From NCBI GenBank assembly GCA_012959665.1, contig DUCT01000032.1:1-41487 (forward strand): a DNA stretch of 41,487 bases. Direction: 5' to 3'. Positions 35,032-41,487 of the stretch are shown one piece after another. Under the pieces are notes generated by a model that saw only the letters and a program-made list of their open reading frames with translations, was not told where the DNA came from and did not search any database. Position numbers and translations under genes: made by a program. Position 1 is the first letter of the stretch. Each line of letters starts with the position of its first letter. This DNA comes from Myxococcales bacterium (GTDB taxonomy: Bacteria > Myxococcota_A > UBA9160 > UBA4427).

Positions 35032-36020
35032 TGTCATCTTTTCCCGCAACAGAGTCGCAAGAATTCAGGATCGTCTACTGGGGATCCGAGAGCGTCGGAT
35101 TGACCCAAAGCCTCGACGCTATCGTGGAAACCAGCAATCCCGATGAGTGCTGCAGTCGGACTCGGTTCCCCACCAGTCTCGACCCTGCATCCTGCTACGA
35201 AAAGCTCTCGTTGCAGTTTGGTTACCCCGCCCCCGGCCGGCCGGTATTCAACCTGATCGCGGCCCCCAGCGCCCCGGAACTTGCTCCGGTCCGCGTCCAA
35301 CTTCTCGATCGCGCCGATGCCATCGTGCTTCTCGTGGAAATAACCCAGGGCAGCCAGCAACACGACGCCATCCGCCTTGCTGAATTACGCTCGGCTCTGG
35401 CCGCTTATGGCCGCCTCCTCGACGATCTCCCTCTTGCAGTGCAGTACACCGGTCCCGATTGGGTGGAACCCACCGATGTGGAGCAGCTCCTTCGCGAATT
35501 CGAAATTGCCCCAGTGGCCGTTCACCAGGCGATCCACGACACGAAGACCTCATTCCGCGAGGTCCTTCAGGGCCTCGCGCGCGTGCTCCAAGCCCCCAAC
35601 ACAACCTCTTCCACCTTTCTGGCGGGCGAAAGCGCCACGATCCAGCTTGCCGAAGAGGACGACCCGTGGCTCACTCCGCCCGACACCCATCCTTCCGAGG
35701 ACGAATCCGCCATTTCCGCAATGCTGGAAGCGTCGATTCTCGAAGAGTCCGAGGGCGGCGATGCGTTACCCATCGGGGCGGTTGGCGCATTCTTTGAAGT
35801 CAACAGAACCGAAGCCGGCGACTCTCCCGAGGAATCAACCTTTAAGTCGATCCAGGCAAGCCCCTCCAGGGATTTCGAAATCGCATCGGTGGGTATCGCC
35901 GTCCGTACCGGCAGCCGGGGGATTCGCATCCCCCTGGCCCTATCCAGCCCAGAAGGGGAATCCGTTCCCCTGACCCTCCACATCGAAGTGGAGGCACCGT
36001 CAGGGGAACGGGAACCCTAA
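35031..36020 (+). CDS. MglA-like small-GTPase-fold protein with degenerate nucleotide-binding motifs, plus acidic C-terminal extension
   Basis: 'FRIVYWGSESVGLTQSLDAIV' in the P-loop position; 'DRADAIVLLVEITQGSQQHDAIRLAELRSALAAYGRLLDDLPLAVQYTGPDWVEPTDVEQLLREF' parallels the MglA C-terminal half. Start overlaps the upstream stop (TGATG). Confidence 0.7.
   Translation: MSSFPATESQEFRIVYWGSESVGLTQSLDAIVETSNPDECCSRTRFPTSLDPASCYEKLSLQFGYPAPGRPVFNLIAAPSAPELAPVRVQLLDRADAIVLLVEITQGSQQHDAIRLAELRSALAAYGRLLDDLPLAVQYTGPDWVEPTDVEQLLREFEIAPVAVHQAIHDTKTSFREVLQGLARVLQAPNTTSSTFLAGESATIQLAEEDDPWLTPPDTHPSEDESAISAMLEASILEESEGGDALPIGAVGAFFEVNRTEAGDSPEESTFKSIQASPSRDFEIASVGIAVRTGSRGIRIPLALSSPEGESVPLTLHIEVEAPSGEREP
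35961..36012. terminator. Large hairpin at the end of the MglA-like gene, between convergent genes; candidate bidirectional terminator
   Basis: Outer stem CCGTTCCCCTGAC/GTCAGGGGAACGG (12-13 bp) and inner stem CCTCCAC/GTGGAGG with loop ATCGAA and a 4-nt bulge. Confidence 0.6.
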
Positions 36021-36027
36021 AATTCGA

Positions 36028-37293
36028 TCAGGCCTCGTAGGCTCGGATCAGGATGTCCGAAGTTTCCGGGCGCATAATCCGCTCGTCGGGGCGATCGCCC
36101 GCCTTCAGTTGCTCCCGCACCTTGGTGCCACTGATCCCGAAGGGCTTCTCATCGGGATGCCGCTCGGTCAGATCCACCCGGCCCAGGGATTCGTAGTAGG
36201 CCGCGAAGCCGATCTTGCACGGCTGAATCCGAAGGTCGCCTTCGAGTTTCTCAAAGATTTCATGAGCGTCGAAGTCTCCCCAAATGGGACTCCCGTCGGC
36301 GAAGGGAGCGTCGGCGTGTTTTCGGCCAATCACGATATCGCTGAACCCGTAGTTCTGGCGATAGATGCCGTGCATCACCGCCTCTTTGGGGCCTCCGTAG
36401 AACATCTTGATATCCAAACCAATGAGTTCGAAAATCTCGTGAAGCTCGTAGCCCGCCGACTTCCAGATCGATTCGTCCTTGTCGCCTGTACCGAGCAGTT
36501 TCTTGGAATGCAACTCACGATAACAACGCATGCGCACATTCGCGGGAACATCGTCACCCTTGAGTTCCCCTACGAGCGGGTTGAGCACGGCTCCCGTGAA
36601 ATGACCCTCGGCGGTCAACTTCTCCACACCACACACCAGCGCGTATTCGTGCGCACGATGGAGCGGATTGCGGGTCTGGAACGCGAGGGCCCGTTCCCAC
36701 TTCCGGTCACGAATCAAGGCACGAACCATTTTCGGCGAAAGCATAAACTCACCATAATCCGCACTGACGGGCTGGGGAAGTGTACGAATTCGCCCTCCCA
36801 GGAGCATTCCGCGCGGATCGCTTTCCACCATATTCCCGCCCGGATGGTCCATCCGATCGGTGCCGTAGACGCTTTCCACGTACCTTCCCTTGTCCCAGGC
36901 GAAAACCTCCGCGTCCTCTACGATGCCGATGATTTCATCCGACGCATTCACTACAGCGACGGAACCTCCGTGGGTCACCGTGCCCGCCTCCTCGTCGGTC
37001 ACTGGCAGGGAAAGGGGAATCGTCCAGGCGTAGCGTTTCCCATTGCGCACGATCACCGAGGAATCGAGCACCTGGTTGTACTCATCCTCATTCATTGGGC
37101 CTTCGAGCGGTGAGAGAGCACCGTCCGAAAACCGGTAGACGGTGGAAAGATCTGCATCGCTCACCCGAATCGAGGGCAATTTAGATGCCTCGGCAATAAA
37201 CTTCGAGCGCTGATTCAGGGGGACAATGCGATCAATCGGTTCGTCGAGTCCTCCGTGAACCGGGACAAGATCAGTCTGCGTTTCCTTTGACAT
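36028..37293 (-). CDS. sat: Sulfate adenylyltransferase (ATP sulfurylase), single-subunit type
   Basis: 'FQTRNPLHRAHEYALVCGVEKL', 'GRKHADAPF', 'ISGTKVREQLKAGDRPDERIMRPE'. Confidence 0.96.
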   Translation of the reverse strand: MSKETQTDLVPVHGGLDEPIDRIVPLNQRSKFIAEASKLPSIRVSDADLSTVYRFSDGALSPLEGPMNEDEYNQVLDSSVIVRNGKRYAWTIPLSLPVTDEEAGTVTHGGSVAVVNASDEIIGIVEDAEVFAWDKGRYVESVYGTDRMDHPGGNMVESDPRGMLLGGRIRTLPQPVSADYGEFMLSPKMVRALIRDRKWERALAFQTRNPLHRAHEYALVCGVEKLTAEGHFTGAVLNPLVGELKGDDVPANVRMRCYRELHSKKLLGTGDKDESIWKSAGYELHEIFELIGLDIKMFYGGPKEAVMHGIYRQNYGFSDIVIGRKHADAPFADGSPIWGDFDAHEIFEKLEGDLRIQPCKIGFAAYYESLGRVDLTERHPDEKPFGISGTKVREQLKAGDRPDERIMRPETSDILIRAYEA

Positions 37294-37421
37294 GGGATCC
37301 TTTACTTTTCTGTCGCGCGGGATTCCGCGCTGGGGTTGGCCCTTTCAGGCAGTTTCAATTCACTTCAGTTATCGGGCTCCCAATACGGAACCCAGGTGAT
37401 TCACGACTCCGGTGCAGGGCT

Positions 37422-38474
37422 TTACCAGACGGGGAAAGCCGCGCCTCCGTCGCTCAAGAGGATTCGGTCCCCGCTGCCATCCATCCGCCGCAGATAGAGA
37501 CGATCGATTCCGTCCTCGTTTGAGATATACGCGACGTGCTGGCCGTCCGGGGAAATCGCGGGCCAGCGCGCGCTGAGAGTGCTCTCGCCCAGGGGCTTTC
37601 GAGCTGCTCCATCGGGGCGCATTCGCTGCAAACGCCACCCATCCGGACCCTGACCGGCGAAGACGATCCAGTGGCCATCGGGCGAGAAGATCGCATCCCG
37701 GCCACGGCCGAGAGTTTGGGGTTCATCCCCAGAAGCCGAACTCCGAATGACAATCCGGGAACTGTCCCGGGAACCGCCTCGATTGTCCGCTCTCACGTAG
37801 ACAATCAGGTCCTCCCGGGGAGACCACCGGGGGCCACTTGGATAGAACCCACTGGAAATCACCTGGAGATCCACTTCCGCGGGGGACAGAATCTTCATTC
37901 CCGCGTTCTCCGCACCGGCATCCGCATCGATCCAAGTGAACAGAACTTCCCCCTCGGGTCCGTAGTCGCCCTCCAAATGATGAGCGGGCCCCCGGGTCAG
38001 CTTACGCACTTCCTGGGTATCCAGGTCGTATTCGTAGATTTGACTGCGACCCGAATCCATGTGATCGCTGTTGAAAAGCATCTTCTTGCGGTCCTTGGAC
38101 CAGGCCAGCGGGCGCGCATTGGGAGGCGCCGCGGAAAACCGGACCCGCTCGAGAGTGCGAGCGTTCAGGAGCACGATGCGCCCGGGGATCCGGGCCAATT
38201 TCTCAGCGACCACCGAGCGGGCGGTGGGTCCCACCCAGCGCGCCACTTCGTCCATGCTCGCCATTCCGGGCCGGGACTGGCCGCGGCCGTGACCCGCCAA
38301 TTCCTCCATCAACTCCATTCGCTCTCGTGCTTCGGAACCGTCCCAGTACACCAGCGCCATGGGGATATCGGTCACTTCCTCGAGAGGCACGCCCTGACCC
38401 GCACACCCGAAAAGCACGAACACGGCCAGGGTGCCCCATGCGCCAATCCAATCCCCGGGGCTCAGAATCCTCAT
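37422..38474 (-). CDS. TolB-like beta-propeller (PD40 repeat) lipoprotein
   Basis: Lipobox 'VLFGC'; PD40 repeats 'AIFSPDGHWIVFAGQGPDGWRLQRMRPDG', 'ARWPAISPDGQHVAYISNEDGIDRLYLRRMDG'. Confidence 0.87.
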   Translation of the reverse strand: MRILSPGDWIGAWGTLAVFVLFGCAGQGVPLEEVTDIPMALVYWDGSEARERMELMEELAGHGRGQSRPGMASMDEVARWVGPTARSVVAEKLARIPGRIVLLNARTLERVRFSAAPPNARPLAWSKDRKKMLFNSDHMDSGRSQIYEYDLDTQEVRKLTRGPAHHLEGDYGPEGEVLFTWIDADAGAENAGMKILSPAEVDLQVISSGFYPSGPRWSPREDLIVYVRADNRGGSRDSSRIVIRSSASGDEPQTLGRGRDAIFSPDGHWIVFAGQGPDGWRLQRMRPDGAARKPLGESTLSARWPAISPDGQHVAYISNEDGIDRLYLRRMDGSGDRILLSDGGAAFPVW

Positions 38475-39019
38475 CGTTCGGTGGCCTGGAGTAACCGGCC
38501 TCGCTCAGTTGTGAAAGCCCCGACAACGGGATCCAATTCGAAGACAGCTGAATCCTTGACCCGGTCGCCGACAACGCTCAAGACGATTTGGAACGCCCCG
38601 GGAAAAGGGAAAAGCGGACTTTCGGCAAAAACACGATCTTCCGGGGAAAGATACGCATCGACATCGACGTGGGAGTGATACACGGCGGTCACCCGTTCAC
38701 CTCGGCCTTCGGCCGCCTGCTGTGCGCTCAGATACTCGGTCTCCGCCATGTAGTACCCCGTCCGGGCATCCCTCGGAAAGGACACCTCGTCCGCCACATG
38801 CATTCGGGTCATGACGTTCGTGATTCTGCTCACTGACTTGAAAACCTCGTCGTCGGTTCCAGAAATGAGACCGCAACACTCTTCGGGAATCGCGTCCAAG
38901 GCGTGGCGACAGAGTTCGTTCAGAACCGTCGCAGAAATCGAGACGGGCGGCAGACTCCGATTCAGTTCGACGCGATCTCGCACCGCCACCCGATCTTTGC
39001 TTGAGCTCATCCCGTTCAT
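38471..39019 (-). CDS. JAMM/MPN+ (Mov34/RPN11-like) metalloprotease
   Basis: 'PEECCGLISG' and 'VYHSHVDVDAYLSPEDRVFA' (HxH-x7-S-x2-D). ATG at 39019 or 39010; the ORF-track start at 39331 is too long. Confidence 0.9.
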   Translation of the reverse strand: MNGMSSSKDRVAVRDRVELNRSLPPVSISATVLNELCRHALDAIPEECCGLISGTDDEVFKSVSRITNVMTRMHVADEVSFPRDARTGYYMAETEYLSAQQAAEGRGERVTAVYHSHVDVDAYLSPEDRVFAESPLFPFPGAFQIVLSVVGDRVKDSAVFELDPVVGAFTTERGRLLQATER

Positions 39020-39337
39020 GATATTCCCGGAAGCAAACCCGCCGGAAAACCCATCGTGTTGGGTGCCCAGTGCGCTTCGCCCCGCCCTCTTCAACAACCC
39101 ATTGGCGAAGATTTTGCCAATCCTCCCCGGCTTTCCGTCAGACAGACAGGAACACCCGGGACTCAAACAAGACAGGGGCAGGACCCGAGCTACAACCAAT
39201 CCACTCAGGGGACCCAGAGCCATCGGCGGGGTACCTCCGGACTCGCTCTCCCGAAGTCCTCCGCCCTGGGAAAATTTCGCACGCAGTGTACGCGAGAAAC
39301 GCAGCATCCGCGAGTCGGTCACCGGGGTCAATCCCGG

Positions 39338-39802
39338 CTAGATTTGGTAGTCCTGGGCCCCGGAATCCGCCCGGGGGACGCCTTGCGTCGCCGCTAGGCG
39401 ACATACTTCGGCGACACTGAAAGTATTGAGTACCTCTCCGATCCGTTCGGCCAGCAGGGGCCAGACAAAGTCAGGCTGCCCGGGAGAGTCCCTCTCCTCT
39501 TCGCCGCCTGCCCCATCGGACAGACCAAGACCAGATCCTCCGATAGGCCCCTCGACGGCTTCGATAATTTGGCCCAGGGTAATTTCGGAGGGGTCGCGGG
39601 TCAGCAGATATCCCCCTCCGGGCCCTCGCTTCCCGGTCACGATATGAGCTCTTCGCAATCGCTGAAAAATCTGCTCCAGGTAACGAGTGGGAATCGACTG
39701 ACGCTCGCTGATCACGCGGACTTGCACGGACTCGCCCTGGCCGTTGTAGGCGAGATCGAACACTCCATAGATGGCATAGTGAACCTGGCGAGAAAATCGC
39801 AT
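39338..39802 (-). CDS. Rrf2-family transcriptional regulator
   Basis: 'MRFSRQVHYAIYGVFDLAYN...IPTRYLEQIFQRLRRAHIVTGKRGPGGGYLLTRDPSEITLGQIIEAVEGP'. Confidence 0.92.
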   Translation of the reverse strand: MRFSRQVHYAIYGVFDLAYNGQGESVQVRVISERQSIPTRYLEQIFQRLRRAHIVTGKRGPGGGYLLTRDPSEITLGQIIEAVEGPIGGSGLGLSDGAGGEEERDSPGQPDFVWPLLAERIGEVLNTFSVAEVCRLAATQGVPRADSGAQDYQI

Positions 39803-39920
39803 GACGAATCCAAGAATGCGCGATACACCCCTGGGACGCCAGCAAGCGCCTAACGGGATCGTGTTCTTTCCGGGCCCCTAGACTCAACGTGCGAGGCCCT
39901 TGGTCAAGGAGGTCCCAAAG

Positions 39921-40316
39921 ATGCCGCGCCAACCCGAAGTCCCCGACGCCGCACGGGGCTTGCAAATTACCCACCGGGGTGTTCTCATCCTGCTGGTTCT
40001 GACGGGCTCGGGCCTCCTGCTCGGCGACTTTGATGCCCCGCCCCCTGCCCCCGACCCCGGGGCGACCACCGCGGGCATCGGCCTCGCGTTGGCCGCTATC
40101 GCCCTGCGGCGCTTCGCCTCCGCTCCCACCCTGGCGCCGACCATGGCCGTATTCCTCTCCCTTGGAGCCCTGGTCTCGGCGGCGGGCCTCGGTCTCCTAG
40201 GCGTCTTGATCGCCCTTCAGACCGATTCGCGTGAAAGCGGCCTGTTCTTCACCTTGGCGGGGCTAATTTTCGCCCTGCGCCGTCCCGGCGGCGCGACGCC
40301 GCCCATCCCTCGCTGA
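39921..40316 (+). CDS. Small uncharacterised multi-TM protein
   Basis: Hydrophobic segments 'GVLILLVLTGSGLLLG', 'AGIGLALAAIALR', 'FLSLGALVSAAGLGLLGVLIAL'. Confidence 0.5.
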   Translation: MPRQPEVPDAARGLQITHRGVLILLVLTGSGLLLGDFDAPPPAPDPGATTAGIGLALAAIALRRFASAPTLAPTMAVFLSLGALVSAAGLGLLGVLIALQTDSRESGLFFTLAGLIFALRRPGGATPPIPR

Positions 40317-40346
40317 CCCACCACGCCGCCAAGCGGCGCAAAACCT

Positions 40347-41487
40347 TCAGCGTCGGCGCCCTTTCTTTCTGCGATTCCGCCCGGGCGGGCCCCCGGAGCC
40401 ACGCTCAGGCGAGCCCTTCACCCCGGGTGACCGGGGCTTGGCGCCTGTTGGCTTAGCTCTTGTGGAGTGGCCGCTTGTGGACTTGGCGCCTGTGGACTGA
40501 GCGCCTGTGGACTGAGCGCCTGTGGACTGAGCGCCCGGGATCTTCGACTTGGCTCCGCTTTCGGACACTGGCTCGAGATCGATCCAGCCGCGCTGAGCAT
40601 TCACCGAGACCACCTCCACCTTTAGCCTGTCTCCAATTCGATATTGGAACTGGGAACTCCGGGCAACCAGGCGATGCCTCAGCGGGTCGTAGTCGAGAAA
40701 ACCCGACAGCCGGGAGATGCGCACCATGCCCTCGACAAAGGGCGCATCCAAGGTGACGTAGAGACCGTGATCCGAAACTCCGGTAATCGTTCCCTCGAAC
40801 CGATCGCCCACACGCTCGCTCATCACCACGCAGCGGGCGAGTTGCATCCGTTCGCGTTCGGCCGTGACGGCGACCCGTTCCCGGGCCGAGGTGCGGACGG
40901 CCACTCGCTCGACCCAGCCGTTGCTCTCCGGGGAAGCCGGCTTCCCCCTGAGCATTCGGCGAACGGTCCGGTGAACCACCAGATCCGCGTACCGACGAAT
41001 CGGTGACGTAAAGTGAAGATAGGCATCAAAACCAAGCGCAAAGTGACCGCTGCAAGTAGAGGCATAGCGGGCCTGTTTCATAGCCCGCAGAGTGGAGTAA
41101 TGGATCACCGCCTCATCGGGCCGGGCCCGGGACTCGCGCAGGGCTCGGGCCATTCCGGCCCGAGCCAGGACACCCCCCCGCCCCCCGGTCCGCAAACCCA
41201 GCGCGGAATAGAATTCGGCAAGCCCCTGGAGGTCATCGGCACCGGGGGGTTCATGAATTCGGAAGACCGTCGCTTCTCCGTATTCGATCAATGCCTGGGC
41301 CACCGCTTGGTTGGCCGCCAACATGGCCTCCTCCACCGCCCGGTGAGCCGGCCCGCGGGCCGCCCGGCCAATATCCCGCGGCCTCCCCGCCGCGTCGAGA
41401 ATCACTTCGGGGGTAGGGAGATCGAAATCCAAGGACAGGGCAGCCTCACGCCGGCTTCCCAACCAACCCGTCACCTGGCCGAAAGCG
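40347..41487 (-). CDS. rnr: Ribonuclease R, C-terminal part (RNB end + S1 + basic tail); continues beyond the right edge
   Basis: 'HFALGFDAYLHFTSPIRRYADLVVHRTVRRML' (RNB motif), S1 domain 'GDRFEGTITGVSDHGLYVTLDAPFVEGMVRIS'; frame remains open to the window edge. Confidence 0.92.
   Translation of the reverse strand, partial: AFGQVTGWLGSRREAALSLDFDLPTPEVILDAAGRPRDIGRAARGPAHRAVEEAMLAANQAVAQALIEYGEATVFRIHEPPGADDLQGLAEFYSALGLRTGGRGGVLARAGMARALRESRARPDEAVIHYSTLRAMKQARYASTCSGHFALGFDAYLHFTSPIRRYADLVVHRTVRRMLRGKPASPESNGWVERVAVRTSARERVAVTAERERMQLARCVVMSERVGDRFEGTITGVSDHGLYVTLDAPFVEGMVRISRLSGFLDYDPLRHRLVARSSQFQYRIGDRLKVEVVSVNAQRGWIDLEPVSESGAKSKIPGAQSTGAQSTGAQSTGAKSTSGHSTRAKPTGAKPRSPGVKGSPERGSGGPPGRNRRKKGRRR
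40486..40530 (-). repeat. 15-bp tandem repeat encoding GAQST in the RNase R basic tail
   Basis: GCGCCTGTGGACTGA x3 exact at 40486-40500, 40501-40515, 40516-40530, with diverged copies alongside. Confidence 0.95.

Noticed and set aside
36109-37113. 334-aa plus-strand ORF opposite sat
   Set aside because: Antisense shadow of a well-conserved ATP sulfurylase.

Overview
41.5 kb of GC-rich, gene-dense bacterial chromosome. Family content and gene style suggest a Deltaproteobacteria-like lineage such as Myxococcota or Desulfobacterota (inference only). I see no tRNA or rRNA genes, CRISPR array, prophage or IS element. Main blocks: (1) a minus-strand cofactor and membrane-quality-control run rsmD-coaD-coaBC-nfeD-slipin-hflK-hflC-ribF-LPG-synthase-like, with three consecutive SPFH proteins; (2) a peptidoglycan turnover and recycling neighbourhood: lytic transglycosylase, PBP4-type dacB, fused SpmA-SpmB, AmgK-like kinase, MurU-like nucleotidyltransferase, MBL-fold hydrolase and anmK; (3) a GT4-methyltransferase-GT4 glycosylation module; (4) an orphan membrane/coiled-coil protein ending in a RelE/ParE-like domain; (5) a two-component block: REC-only protein, PAS histidine kinase, Fis-type regulator with a pseudo-receiver, and an NtrC-type sigma-54 activator; (6) a FliA-type sigma factor, then a receiver protein with a long acidic/proline linker, nadC-birA-coaX, and a translationally coupled pair of uncharacterised proteins, the second of which looks like an MglA-family small GTPase whose nucleotide-binding motifs are lost; (7) a sulfur block: sat, a TolB-like lipoprotein, a JAMM peptidase and an Rrf2 regulator; (8) the 3' part of an RNase R gene at the right edge. 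The best candidates for something undescribed are the MglA-like pseudo-GTPase with its HEAT-like partner, the membrane-anchored RelE-like protein, and a structured leader RNA candidate at 29834-29953.
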